64,000 nt of DNA, taken from assembly GCA_963734435.1 (NCBI GenBank), contig CAVTHA010000003.1, positions 62,001 through 126,000 of the forward strand. Direction: 5' to 3'. Shown here in pieces: positions 8,300 to 18,135 of the stretch; the first letter of the stretch is position 1; the number at the start of each line of letters is the position of its first letter. Under the pieces are notes generated by a model that saw only the letters and a list, made by a program, of their open reading frames with translations, ran no database searches and was not told where the DNA came from. Source of the stretch: Bog-756 sp963734435. GTDB lineage: Bacteria; Actinomycetota; Acidimicrobiia; Acidimicrobiales; RAAP-2. Position numbers and translations under genes: made by a program.

Positions 8300-8563
8300 G
8301 GGAAGCGGGTGGTCCGAGCGGTGCTCGGCGTTCGGGTTCTACGCCGCTGCGGCCGCCGGGTTGCCCCAGGGTCTGTCCGTCGACCCTACGTCGGGACTTG
8401 TCTCCGGAGACTCCTCCCTGGGACAGAGGACCCGGGTGACGGTGACGGCCTCGAACGTCTCGACGCGGCCAGTAGAACTTCCATTGGATCGTGAAGGCAC
8501 CCCGGAATCGCTGAGGGACCGGCGCCCCGCCACCGGTGCTGCCCTCTCGGCGATCGTCCGGGT

Positions 8564-8920
8564 TCAGCTCCTGGCGTAGTTCGAGGCGCCCCACCAATCC
8601 ACCACCACCACCGGCACGTCCCCGACGACCCAGGCATCGTGTCCCTGCGGGAGGGCCGTCACATCCCCGGGACCGGCGTCGATCTCGACCCCGTCGTCCA
8701 TGAGGATGTGCAGGGTCCCGGCGACGTGGTATTGGAAGTGGGGGGCCTCGCACAGGTCAGTGCCAGCGATCGGCTTGACGTGATCGGACCAGCGCCAACC
8801 GGGCTCGAGCGTGAGCCGCCCGATCTCGCTGTCCCCGATGCGCAGCAGTTCAAGCCGTCCCCGCTCGAAGGGACGGACCTCGTCCGGCGTTTCGAATGTC
8901 TTCTGCTCGGCTTTGGCCAT
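8564..8920 (-). CDS. Cupin-domain protein
   Basis: A 118-aa single-domain cupin. The first cupin motif is represented by WRWSDHVKPIAGTDLCEAPH and the second by AGPGDVTALPQGHDAWV. His residues at positions matching metal ligands are present (DHV, PHFQYH, GHDAW). Cupins bind a metal and serve as dioxygenases, isomerases or sensors, so function is open. Start ATG at 8920 with AGGAGGACACC upstream. Divergent from the NTF2-fold gene at 9096 across a 175-bp shared promoter region. Confidence 0.8.
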   Translation of the reverse strand: MAKAEQKTFETPDEVRPFERGRLELLRIGDSEIGRLTLEPGWRWSDHVKPIAGTDLCEAPHFQYHVAGTLHILMDDGVEIDAGPGDVTALPQGHDAWVVGDVPVVVVDWWGASNYARS

Positions 8921-9095
8921 CTGGTGTCCTCCTCGTCAGTGGCCCAGGTCCAGGACGTGGGCCGTTGCTCCCTCGATCATCTCCGGTCGACCCTGCACCT
9001 TCCCTGCATCTCGTCCGGCAGGGCACTGCAAGGAGTCTGCAACCGCACAGGAGGACGCTTGCCGGAAGGCGGTCGACGAGAACAGGGAGGAATCC

Positions 9096-9488
9096 ATGAT
9101 CAGCGGTGCGGTGGGGGAGTTTCTCCGAGCGGCCGAGACGGGAACCATGGCTCGATGTCGGGCGTTCGCCGAGGCGGTGGTATTGGACGCGACCGTTCCC
9201 AACTGGCGCTTCACCACCCATGGTGCGGACGAGGTGAGGGCGGAATTCGGGCGCTGGTACGCCGACCCGGGTCGATTCGAGGAGCTCCACCGCAGGCCGA
9301 CCGATGAGGGCGAGGTCGTCGAGTTCACGCTGAGCTGGCAGCAGCACGGAGTCCCGCACGCCTGTCATCAAGTACACATCCTGCAGATCGACGACGGAGT
9401 GATCATCTCTGATCGGGTGTGGTGTGGGGGACGTTGGCCGGCGTCATTGTTGGCCGAAATGGCCGACGTGGCGCGGACGCGGGGGTGA
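9096..9488 (+). CDS. NTF2-like (SnoaL) protein
   Basis: A 130-aa protein with the NTF2-fold order: helical N-terminus, ARCRAFAEAVVLDATVPNWRF, the DEVRAEFGRWYADPGRFEEL helix pair, then beta strands VVEFTLSWQQ and HACHQVHILQIDDGVIISD. An AGGGAGG ribosome site sits 5 nt before the ATG at 9096. The methyltransferase follows 80 bp downstream. No catalytic role can be assigned. Confidence 0.78.
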   Translation: MISGAVGEFLRAAETGTMARCRAFAEAVVLDATVPNWRFTTHGADEVRAEFGRWYADPGRFEELHRRPTDEGEVVEFTLSWQQHGVPHACHQVHILQIDDGVIISDRVWCGGRWPASLLAEMADVARTRG

Positions 9489-9568
9489 GGTCCACGAGCA
9501 CCCGCCCACCGTCGTCTGGCATCGTGGAACGCTCACTCCGGAGCGACTCTCGTCAATCACAAGTGGCG

Positions 9569-10351
9569 ATGTCGGCCGACTATGGCCGATCAGCCGAATT
9601 GTGGCAGTCGGGTCTCGATGATGTCTACCGCCAGTTCGCCCGTGCCCTCGTCCGGACTATCCCTGTTGAGCTCCCGTCGCTCCGGGTGGTGGATACCGGT
9701 GCCGGCACCGGCGCATTGTCGAGCGAGCTTCGGACGGCGGGTGCCGTGCCGATCGCCGTCGATGTCGCTGCGAACATGCTGGGCCGCGCCAGGCATGCCG
9801 TCAGAGGGCTTCGGGTGGTCGCGGCAGACGCGTTGCAGCTGCCGCTCGCCGCGCAGAGCGCCGACGCACTTGTGTCGGCATTCCTGATCAACCATGTGCC
9901 CCGGCCCTGCCTCCTGCTGGCCGAGGCCGCTCGGGTGGTGCGTCAAGGCGGTCTGGTGATGGCGATGACTTTCGCCGCCGGTGTCGATCATCCGGCAAAG
10001 TCGGCGGTGGACGAGGTGGCGCGTCGCCGAGGCTGGCGGGCACCGGACTGGTTCGCCGAGCAGCAGCGCTGGGCTGCCCTGACCGATACGCCAAGGGGAA
10101 TGGCCGACCAGGCGGATCGGGCCGGGCTTCCGGTCAGTGACATTCGGGTCGTCGAGGTCGAGGCCGGACCGCTCGCCTCCGGTGAACTGGTGGGCTGGCG
10201 CCTGGGGCACGCCCATCTGGCTGGCTTCTTCACCGCCCTGGGCGGCGACGCCCGTGACGCGTTGTTCCACGAGGCGGAGGCAGCCGTCGGTCCCAGCCCT
10301 CAGTCTCTGCGTCGCGAGCTCCTCATCCTCTCCAGCCACCTCCCCGCTTGA
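9569..10351 (+). CDS. Class I SAM-dependent methyltransferase
   Basis: A 260-aa protein. The SAM-binding motif I is VVDTGAGTGALSSEL, followed by the acidic loop VPIAVDVAANML and motif II around VVAADALQLPL, in the order seen in UbiE/Methyltransf_11 proteins. The substrate is unknown. I use the ATG at 9569, because the longer frame from 9419 overlaps the NTF2 gene and adds a low-complexity arginine/serine leader. Its 3' end overlaps the convergent BTAD/AAA regulator by 52 bp. Confidence 0.82.
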   Translation: MSADYGRSAELWQSGLDDVYRQFARALVRTIPVELPSLRVVDTGAGTGALSSELRTAGAVPIAVDVAANMLGRARHAVRGLRVVAADALQLPLAAQSADALVSAFLINHVPRPCLLLAEAARVVRQGGLVMAMTFAAGVDHPAKSAVDEVARRRGWRAPDWFAEQQRWAALTDTPRGMADQADRAGLPVSDIRVVEVEAGPLASGELVGWRLGHAHLAGFFTALGGDARDALFHEAEAAVGPSPQSLRRELLILSSHLPA

Positions 10352-11312
10352 TGCCCGAATTCCTCGCCGCGGGGGCCGGCTCCCCCGACGAGCGTTCCGA
10401 TCATCCGTTCGGCCCGGCTCCACCATTGGTCGATCCGGAGATCACCCGCCAACTCGGCCGTGACCCACCACGCCTCGGGTGTGGCGAACCGGGTCAGGTC
10501 CGCCAGCAGTTCTTGCGCCGATGGTGGATCGACGGGTTGACCGTCCAACCCTCTCGCCCTGACCCCGAGGGCCCGGGCCAGGGTGCGGTAGCGCGGGGTC
10601 CCGAGTCCGGCCGCTCTGGTCTCGAGGGCCTCGGCCAGGGCCGCAGCCTCTTCAGGACGGCCGTCCTCGAGGGCAAGTCGCGCCGTCAGCAGGTCGCGAC
10701 GGAGCCCGGCTTTCCAGTCGAAGGCGAAGCCGGTTCCCAACGACTCGACGCGGTTGAGCGCACCCGAGGCTTTTGCCAGCTCACCTCTCCGGAGATGGGC
10801 GTCGGCGGTGTCCAGCTCGGCCTGCACCTGCGCTTCCCGGAGACCTCGCTGTCTCGCCACCTCGGCGGCGATCCGGTTCAGTTCGTCTGCTTCCGATTCG
10901 CACAGCAAGTTGCGCAAGAGCCAGGCACGATAGTTGGCCGTCCGACCGGCAAAGTGGTGGAGGTTCCTCAGCTCCACTTCGTGGTCGACGGTCTCCAGGT
11001 AGGAGAGGGCCTCGGCGATCCGGCCTCCGAGACCCGAGGTGTAGGCGGCGAGGAGGGCCCGGTGGGCCTGAGCAAAGGGGTGCGAGGTCAGTGAGGGGTC
11101 GTCGGCCACCTCGTGGGCGAGACGCCCCGACACCTCCAGGTCGCCCCGGTCGACCATCAGCCAGCCGAGCCACACCTTGCCGACGGCCGTTCCCTCATCG
11201 GCGGAGGCGACGACGGCCGACTCGAGGTCGTCCTGCGCGGCCTGAAGGTCGCCGTCGGCATGGGCGATGCGACCACCGAGGGCAAGGATGCTGGCTCTCA
11301 GCGCTGCTGTCG
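10300..11312 (-). pseudogene. BTAD/AAA regulator, C-terminal part (after a frameshift)
   Basis: This frame continues the regulator encoded upstream at 11306-13447. It takes over at an AALRASILALGGRIAHADGD block and encodes about 330 residues of TPR-like helical repeats (for example AEALSYLETVDHEVELRNL, LAKASGALNRVESL). No LuxR-type HTH is seen at the C-terminus. The two frames are offset by +1 near 11305-11320. Joined, the product would be about 1,040 aa. Whether the break is real or a base-call error is unresolved. Confidence 0.65.
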
Positions 11313-13447
11313 TCGGCCCCGAGGGCCGATTGGGCTTCCCGACAGAGGGTTCGAGCCTCGTCGAAATGGCGCTGGTAGTAGGCCGACCAGCTGGCCAGTT
11401 CCAGTGACTCAGCCCGGGCTCCGAGTGAGAGAGCGTCCCGGGCATCGGCCGACGCTCCGGGGAATTGCTCGGTGGTCAGGCGCACCCGTCCCCGGGCCAG
11501 ATGGGCGGCCGCCGTGGGGAAGAGCGCCAGCGAATCGTCGAGGAGACGCTCCGCTTCCCCATGGTCGAACCGGACCGAGGCTTCCTTGGCCCCCGCCACC
11601 AGCGCGCCGGCCGCCAGTTCGAGGTCTCCGCCTTGGCGGGCGTGGGTGGCGAGGAGCAGTGGATCCCAGCGGGGGCGGGCCGCCAACTGATGGGCGGCCT
11701 GCCGATGGGCCAGCGCCCGCCTGGTCGGACCGGTGCCGGCGACGAGGGCCTCCCGCACCAGCTCGTGCCGGAAGCCGAACGCCGGCCCGCGCTCCTCGAG
11801 GATCAACAGTCGCCGCCCTTCCTCCAGGTCGTCGAGCAGGTCCACCGCCGACTCCTGCATGACGCCGGCTAGGAGGTCGAGATCGACCTCCGGCCCGAGG
11901 ACCGCCGCGGTGCGGAGGGTCTTCTCGGCGTGTCCGGCCTGGGCGCAACGGGCCGATACCACCTCGAGGATCGAAGCCGGCAGGTCTGGGCCGGCGAAGC
12001 TCGCCAGCTCGACCAAGAAGAGGGGGTTGCCACCGCTGCGTTCGAGCAGGGCCGGGGCGCGTTCCGCCCCCACGATCCGGGCGACGGACGCCACGTCCAG
12101 CGGACCGAGCTTCACGCGTGTGGCTCCGGGTACGGACAGCACGGCCTCGGGTCGCAGGGTGGCGGCGATCAGTAACGATCCCGCCTCCGGCCGGCGGGAA
12201 GCGAAGCCCAACCAACTCCAGGTCGTGGCGTCGGCCAGATGAATGTCGTCGAGCACGAGCACCGCGCCGCCCGCCGCCGCCTGGCAGCACACGTTGAGGG
12301 CGGCGCCGAACAGCGCGGCCTGCGCCGTCAGGGGATCTGGCGCTGATGCCGGGCCCCGATAGCCCGGCAGCAGGGGGCCGAGGACCGGACCGGCCTGCGC
12401 CAGCAGAATCTCTGCCTGGTTCTCATCGATCCGGGTGAGATGCCGGTGGAGGGCGTCGAGTACGGGTTGGAACGGCAGCCCGCCTCCGATCGGATCGCAG
12501 GTGCCCCAGAGGATCGTGGCGTCACTTGCTTTCGCGGCGGACCACTCCTCCAGCAGTCTGGTCTTCCCCATCCCGGCTTCGCCCTCGATCAGCACCACGG
12601 CCACCCGGTCAGCGGCCTTCGCCAGCGATTCGTCGAGTCGAGACCACTCATGGTCACGACCGGGCAGCGCGCCGGCGGCGCCTCGTGGGTCCGGTGTTCG
12701 TGCCGGGTCGGCCAGGATCTCGTTGCGCAGGATGGCAACGTGGACAGCATCGGTGAGAGGGGAGGGGCTGGTGCCGAGAGCTTGCTCCAGCTCCTCTCGG
12801 GTCCGGGCGTAGGCGGCGAGCGCAGCTCCCGGTCGTCCGGCGCGGGCATGTGCCGACATCAGCAGACGCAGGGCGTGCTCGTCGTAGGGGTCCTGGTCGA
12901 GGATGGCTTGGGCGGCCGATGCCGCGCCGAACGGGTCGCCCGTGGCCAGCAAGGCCTCGGCGGCCACCGACCGCAATTCCGATACGGTCCGATCGACCGG
13001 CCGGCGTGCCTCGTCGGCCCACGGGGCGTCCGGTTCATCGGCCAGCAATGGGCGGGCGGCGAGGGCCAGACCGGCCTGAGCGGCGGTGGCGGCTGCCGCT
13101 GGTTGGTCGTCGGCCAGCCGTCGTTGGGCCTGGGCGGCCAGCTCTTCGAAGGCCACCACGTCGATCCAGTCGGCGGAGAGGGCGTAGCCGGCATCGCTGC
13201 GGACCACCCGGTCCGGTCCGAGTACCGCCCGAAGGCGACTGACCAGCACGCCGACCTGGTCGGCCGGACGGGACGGGAGGTGTTCGGGCCAGAGACAGTC
13301 GGTGAGGCGGTCGACGCTCACCGGTTCCCCTCGGCCCAGTGCCAACAGCCGCAGCAGTGTTCGCTGCTTGCGGCTCCCGAGCGCGGCGAAGTCGAGCCCC
13401 TCCGCCTGCAGGTCCCCGAAGATCCGGACGCGCAGTTGCGCTACCAC
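11306..13447 (-). CDS. AfsR/SARP-type regulator: winged helix, BTAD and AAA domains (N-terminal part)
   Basis: Large ATP-dependent actinobacterial regulator. The N-terminus (1-95) is an OmpR-like winged helix: VRIFGDLQAEG, then RKQRTLLRLLALGRGEPVSV and VSRLRAVLGPDRVVRSDAGY. The bacterial transcriptional activation domain (about 97-245) ends YARTREELEQALGTSPS. The AAA/STAND ATPase has Walker A EGEAGMGKTRLLEEW near 285-300 and Walker B VLVLDDIHLADATTW. Helical repeats follow. The GTG at 13447 is the best start. A +1 break near 11310 separates the last third, annotated separately. Likely a pathway activator, with target unknown; the nearby APH-type kinase is a possible neighbour in function only. 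Confidence 0.8.
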
Positions 13448-13542
13448 CGGTCACTCGCGGCGCTGAAGTCAACCACCTCCGGATTCTTGCTCAACCCGGC
13501 CCGGTGGCGAGGTGGACGGATCGAGCCGAATTGCCCGGGCGC

Positions 13543-14060
13543 TCAGCGCAGCCAGTCGGAGCCCCTCGAGACCCAACCTTCCCACCACTCGAGCTCGGCC
13601 CCCGGCCCCCCGAGAGCCTTCTCCCACCCGAACTGCAGCATCACGCCGAGCAGTTCGAGACCGAGCGCCTCTTCCCACCATCCGCCGGTGTCGACTCCCT
13701 GTCGCTCCAGGGCGGCCCGGTAGTCGCCGATGGTGTCCTCCTTGGACCGGGGCAGCCGTGCGGCATTGAGGGCCAGGTACCACGCCAGATCGGCAAGAGG
13801 TGAGGCCTCGCCGGGGACTTCGCCCCAATCGAGCAGGATCGTGCGTCCATCCGGATGGAGGCCCAGGTTGGCGGCCTTCCAGTCGCCGTGCACAAGCGTC
13901 TTCGGCCCTCGCTCCAATGACTTCACCAGCGGACCGGGGTCGTCCAGAAGCGGGAGGACGACAGCCGCGGCGCGGGGGGCGACCGTGTCGAACCGGTCCC
14001 ATCCCTCCGCCATGACCTTGGGCACCAGCGCGTCCGAGCCGGCGCGCCGCCTCGTCTCGG
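13543..14060 (-). pseudogene. Aminoglycoside/choline kinase-like (APH) protein, C-terminal part
   Basis: Continues the kinase started at 14554 after a +1 break near 14060. It carries the catalytic core: Brenner motif LVHGDWKAANLG (HGD, with Asn four residues on) and the metal-binding ILLDWGEV, then the helical tail ending GWVSRGSDWLR. All essential residues are intact, which argues that the break is a sequence error or very recent. Confidence 0.72.
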
Positions 14061-14554
14061 GCCACCGCCGGGGACATCATGAGATACCGTTCCCGTGGCG
14101 CGGTCAGGCCGACGACATCCTCCCAACCCCAGAACTTGGCGTGGAGCATGGCCATGTGGTCGAGGAACCCGAGGTGCTCCCCGAGACCTAGCGGGTGGTC
14201 ACCGGGGGGCAGGAGTCCGACGGTGACGTCCCGTTGCAGGATGGCGCCGACCGATCCTTCGATGGCCGCGCCGACCACCGCATGATCGATGACGTGGGGG
14301 ACCTCATCCAACAATCCGGATTCCCACATGGAAGCGAAGCGCCGGCCGTCGTGGTCCCCGGTCGCCCGCATCAGCCAGTCGTCCTGGGCGTCCTGGTATT
14401 TGAGCACGAGGCGCTCGCCATCCCGCACCACCCACTCGAACCTGGCGCCCGACTTCGAGTCCGCTGGGACCATGGGCGCCCGCGAGGTGCACCCGTCGAC
14501 CAGCTCGTCGATCGATCCGGCCAGACGGCGCCCCCTCAACTCGATGGCTCCCAT
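14061..14554 (-). CDS. Aminoglycoside/choline kinase-like (APH) protein, N-terminal part
   Basis: N-lobe of a protein-kinase-like phosphotransferase: a beta-rich start with RFEWVVRDGERLVLKYQDA, where the Lys in LVLKYQ is the likely ATP-binding lysine, and then the inter-lobe helices HLGFLDHMAMLHAKFWGW. The family phosphorylates small hydroxylated molecules such as aminoglycosides, choline or sugars. The ATG at 14554 is preceded at 6 nt by CATAAT, which fits a leaderless transcript. Joined with the next part, the protein would be about 335 aa, normal for the family. Confidence 0.72.
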
Positions 14555-14603
14555 GTCGGAATTATGACCCGACCTCTTGCAGCCGGCCTGCACTAGGGCC
14601 TGG

Positions 14604-15986
14604 TCAGCCCGGACCGTCGGCGAGGGTCGGGACCAATGACGGCGGTCGGAGCACCTGATCGCGGCGCTCCGCCCGGAGCTCGGCCAGGCCGGTGAACACG
14701 CCCAGTACGGCCAACAGGAGGGTGACGACCGCGTCGAGGGCGCGATTGGCGGGGCGTACGGCCACGAAGAACGCCGCCGTGGCGCACCACGCCAACGAGC
14801 GGTGGGGCGTCCGGCGTGCCACCAGATCGAGCATGAAGAAGATGACGCTGGTCGCCAGCAGGTAGTAGGGGAAGAGCACCGACTCGAAGACCAGCCGGCT
14901 GCCCACGCAGGCCAACGTCAAACCCACCAGGCATCCGGGACGGACAAGATCCGGACCGACTCGCTTGTGGGCCCACAGGCACACGATGACGGCAAAGACC
15001 ACCGGGGCGTCGCGGGCGATGGCCGAGGCGACGTTCCCAGTGGCGCCGAGCTCACTCATCACCGTCGCCCCAGCCAGCGCACCGCCGCCGCTGATCCCAC
15101 TGAAGTTGTCGAGTGTGGCCCGTGGGGCGGACGCCAGAAATGGAAGGAAGCCGGCGCAAAAGATGGCCGCGGCCGGAGCCAGGATGGCGAGACGCGATTT
15201 TCGATCGGGAGCCGCGGCTAGAGCCGGCACCAGGACGAGGATGGCGAACTGCTTGGTCAGGACCGCCACTCCGAACAGTAGGCCGGCCAGGACCCATCGG
15301 CGATTCAATACCTGGGCCAACCCGGCGATGGCGAGCCCGAGGCTCACGATGTCTTGCGGGTGATAGAGCTGCACGACGGCGCTGCTCGCCGCGGGCAGGA
15401 ACGCCAAGAAGACCAGCAGCCCGGCTGTCCGGCCCAGCGAATCGGCCCTGGCGGCCCGCAGCAGCGCCAGCCCGCCGACCGCCAGGATCAGCCAGGCGAG
15501 GACGCCGAGCATCCCCTGAGAGTGGTACCAGGGTGGCAACGGGGGACTCGCTGTTCTGTTTCCGAGAGTCCCGGACTCGCCGCACCCACCGGTACCCCCC
15601 GTGGACGCCGGGCTTCGTCCCAGCGCCAGACCGACGTGTCGCGGCGCGGCAGGGCCGCCGGTGGTGCACCAGACCGGAGAGCCGATCACCGATCGGAAGG
15701 CGGCCACGAACGGTGAGGCGAGCAGTGCATAGCCGGGAGGGTTTGGCAGGGATGCATTGGCCGCTGCCACGCGCAGGTCGCCGGAGGCGAGATCGGTGGT
15801 CACCGAGGTCAACGGACCGGTGTCCCACCCGGGTGTCGGACCATGACGAACCGCGACGATCCCGAGATAGCAGGCCGCCGCGGCTAGAAGCATGGCCAGG
15901 GTGATTGCCCGGTGATGGGGCGGGCGAGCGGTCCTGCTGCTCGTGCGCTCCGTCTCGGCTCGGGACCGCGCTGTCGCCTGCCTCAC
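14604..15986 (-). CDS. Polytopic membrane protein, GT-C glycosyltransferase-like
   Basis: A 460-aa protein with about 9-11 hydrophobic segments after a charged N-terminus. An early loop (residues 50-100, GPTPGWDTGPLTSVTTDLASGDLR then NPPGYALLASPF) and later QLYHPQDIVSLGLA and GVAVLTKQFAILVLVP resemble polyprenyl-phosphate-dependent mannosyl/arabinosyl transferases (GT87/DUF2029). I infer a cell-envelope glycosylation role. The loop around residues 107-150 is unusually Gly/Pro/Thr-rich. GTG start; divergent from the secreted repeat protein. Confidence 0.68.
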   Translation of the reverse strand: MRQATARSRAETERTSSRTARPPHHRAITLAMLLAAAACYLGIVAVRHGPTPGWDTGPLTSVTTDLASGDLRVAAANASLPNPPGYALLASPFVAAFRSVIGSPVWCTTGGPAAPRHVGLALGRSPASTGGTGGCGESGTLGNRTASPPLPPWYHSQGMLGVLAWLILAVGGLALLRAARADSLGRTAGLLVFLAFLPAASSAVVQLYHPQDIVSLGLAIAGLAQVLNRRWVLAGLLFGVAVLTKQFAILVLVPALAAAPDRKSRLAILAPAAAIFCAGFLPFLASAPRATLDNFSGISGGGALAGATVMSELGATGNVASAIARDAPVVFAVIVCLWAHKRVGPDLVRPGCLVGLTLACVGSRLVFESVLFPYYLLATSVIFFMLDLVARRTPHRSLAWCATAAFFVAVRPANRALDAVVTLLLAVLGVFTGLAELRAERRDQVLRPPSLVPTLADGPG

Positions 15987-16176
15987 GCTCTGGGCCTCCT
16001 CGGGTCACCATACTCAGTCGACGGGCCGCGGCACTATAAAGGAGGGCCGGGCGGGAGTCGTATTACCGAAAATGGCACTTTCGCAATTGGTCGAAAATAT
16101 TCCGCAATTCTCGGCGCCGATGGAGTACGTTGCGACCCTGGCCTGAATGAATGTCAGCGGCGGATCGGGGGTCGGC

Positions 16177-17964
16177 ATGAAGCGTTGGCAGCGGTGGACC
16201 CGGCTGGCCGTGATCGCGGTGGCGAGCTTCGTCCTGTTGGTCACCGTTCTCCCTCAGGTGGCGTCCGGCATCGGTCTCCCATCGCTCGGGGCGCGGTTGG
16301 CGGCCACCAGCTCGTGCAGTTCCGGCAGCTCGGGAAGCTCCGGAATCGGCTCGTCGGGCCAGTGTGGACCGGGGACAGTGACCGGCTCCGTCACCGTCAC
16401 CGGTGCCCCGACTGGATTCTCCCCGGCCTATCTGGGTGCCGGAGCCTGTCCGGCGTCGACGCCGACGGGGATGGCCTGCGCCAACCCTCAGTATGCACTT
16501 GCCCTCGGAGGGAAATACTCGCTCTCGCTGGCCGCTGGCACCTGGGAGGTCAGCGGCTTCTACGAGAACGGCGGGCTCGATGGCGTGTTCCTCAGCGCAG
16601 CCCAGTTCGTCACCGTCCCCAGTGGCGGGACTGTGACGGAGAACTTCGCCGTGCCGTACCAGAGCCCGGCGACCCTCAAGGGCACGATCCAGGTGACCGG
16701 TGTACCGAGCGGCATCACCGTCGACGAGCTCTCGGTGCTGCTCTGCCCGTCATTCGCTCCCTACACCGGAGGGTTCCCGTCGATCGCCTGTGTCACCGGG
16801 TACGGTCAGGGCTCCTTCGGTCTGACATCGGCGCCGTTCCAGATCAACGGCCTGCCACCGGGCCAATGGAGCGCGTATCCCGGGTATTGCACCCAGTTCG
16901 GATGCGACACCAACGCCAACGCGGGTAAGAAGGTCAACCTCGTCGCCGGCGGCACCAAGCGGGTCAAGCTGACCACGCCGTTCCTGGTGCCCAGCCAAGG
17001 TCAACTGTCGGCGACGGTTACCGTTACCGGCGCGCCCGCGGGCTTCGCCGATCCGCTGGGGATCTCCGCCTGCCAGCTCGGTGGGGGATACTGCCAGACC
17101 TACTTCGGGTTCGGGAGCAGCACGATCTCGGTCATCCTGCCCAACGGACAGTGGACGCTACAGGGCCAGTACCTCGTGCCTCCCTTCGACAACGTGGTGA
17201 CGGGACCGAGCCAGGTGGTCACCATCAGCGGCGGCCACACCACCGCCGTGAGCCTGGACGTGCCGTATCAGGTGCTGGGTGGTGTCACCGGCACCATCAG
17301 GGTTACCGGCAAGGCGTCCGGAGTCCCGATCACGAGCTACACCGTCGTCGCCTGCCCGGCCTCGTCCGGCGGAAGGACATCGCCCGAGTGCATCAACGAG
17401 TACTCCGGCCCGGGCGGTCTGGGCTTCACCAACGCCCTGACCCGCCGGTCAAACGGAGCCGCCCGGGCGGCGGCCGCCCCGGTGAGGACCCCGTTCAACC
17501 TCTATCAGTTGTCGACGCTGACCCCGGGACGATGGACCCTGTATCCCGGCTACGGGACCGCGTTCGGTTCCTACACCGATCCGGTCGGCACCACGGTGAG
17601 CATCACGGCCGGCCAGACAATCACCCAGCGGTTGACCGTTCCGTACCAGATACCGGCGGCCGGTCTGGTCACGGGGAAGGTGACCGCCATCGGTGTGCCC
17701 CAGTCCGGGTTCCAGACGGGCGTGCAGGGCTGCACGGCGCCGCCCACCGGGACGTCGTGCCCGGGTGAGCAGTTCGCCTATACCAACTCCGACGGCACCT
17801 ACACGCTGTCGCTGCCGCCGGGAACCTGGTGGGTATCGGGTTTCGTGGATGTGTTCGGGGGCTTCAGCGAGAACGAGACCACCAGTGCCCCCCAGCAGGT
17901 CACGGTGGTCGCTGGCTCGCGGACCAAGGTGAACTTCACCGTCAAGGGGACGACCTCGTCCTAG
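16177..17964 (+). CDS. Secreted five-repeat beta-sandwich-like protein
   Basis: A 595-aa exported protein. The N-terminus MKRWQRWTRLAVIAVASF is a signal peptide, followed by a Ser/Gly/Cys-rich linker. Five divergent tandem repeats of about 95-125 residues then fill the rest (approx. 67-162, 163-271, 272-365, 366-491, 492-591). Each opens with a strand like GTVTGSVTVTGAP, holds a two-cysteine loop such as ACPASTPTGMAC, has an LPPGTW-type turn, and closes with a strand ending VPYQ. There is no LPXTG or C-terminal membrane anchor. The alternative ATG at 16147 lacks a ribosome site. I infer a surface or extracellular binding protein. Confidence 0.78.
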   Translation: MKRWQRWTRLAVIAVASFVLLVTVLPQVASGIGLPSLGARLAATSSCSSGSSGSSGIGSSGQCGPGTVTGSVTVTGAPTGFSPAYLGAGACPASTPTGMACANPQYALALGGKYSLSLAAGTWEVSGFYENGGLDGVFLSAAQFVTVPSGGTVTENFAVPYQSPATLKGTIQVTGVPSGITVDELSVLLCPSFAPYTGGFPSIACVTGYGQGSFGLTSAPFQINGLPPGQWSAYPGYCTQFGCDTNANAGKKVNLVAGGTKRVKLTTPFLVPSQGQLSATVTVTGAPAGFADPLGISACQLGGGYCQTYFGFGSSTISVILPNGQWTLQGQYLVPPFDNVVTGPSQVVTISGGHTTAVSLDVPYQVLGGVTGTIRVTGKASGVPITSYTVVACPASSGGRTSPECINEYSGPGGLGFTNALTRRSNGAARAAAAPVRTPFNLYQLSTLTPGRWTLYPGYGTAFGSYTDPVGTTVSITAGQTITQRLTVPYQIPAAGLVTGKVTAIGVPQSGFQTGVQGCTAPPTGTSCPGEQFAYTNSDGTYTLSLPPGTWWVSGFVDVFGGFSENETTSAPQQVTVVAGSRTKVNFTVKGTTSS

Positions 17965-18053
17965 GCGGGGTCGACGTGGCTGACGAGTCGGATCTCAAGC
18001 TCGAGGTCGGCGAGAGCATCCGGCCCAGGCTGAACAGGTCCAACGACGGTCGA

Positions 18054-18080
18054 CTGCGTTCTCGGCGAGATCGAACGCAG
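18054..18080. terminator. Hairpin between convergent genes
   Basis: CTGCGTTC (18054-18061) and GAACGCAG (18073-18080) form a perfect 8-bp stem with an 11-nt loop in the 170-bp space between the secreted protein and the ThDP enzyme, which converge here. There is no T-run. It may act as a shared terminator; this is positional inference. Confidence 0.4.
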
Positions 18081-18135
18081 CTTCAGCTGGCTAGCTGCCG
18101 GTTGGGGACGCACCCGTTCGAGCGTCGGTCCGCGG

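Noticed and set aside
12440..13723. 427-codon open frame on the plus strand
   Set aside because: Antisense to the BTAD/AAA regulator; Gly/Gln-rich translation with no domain.
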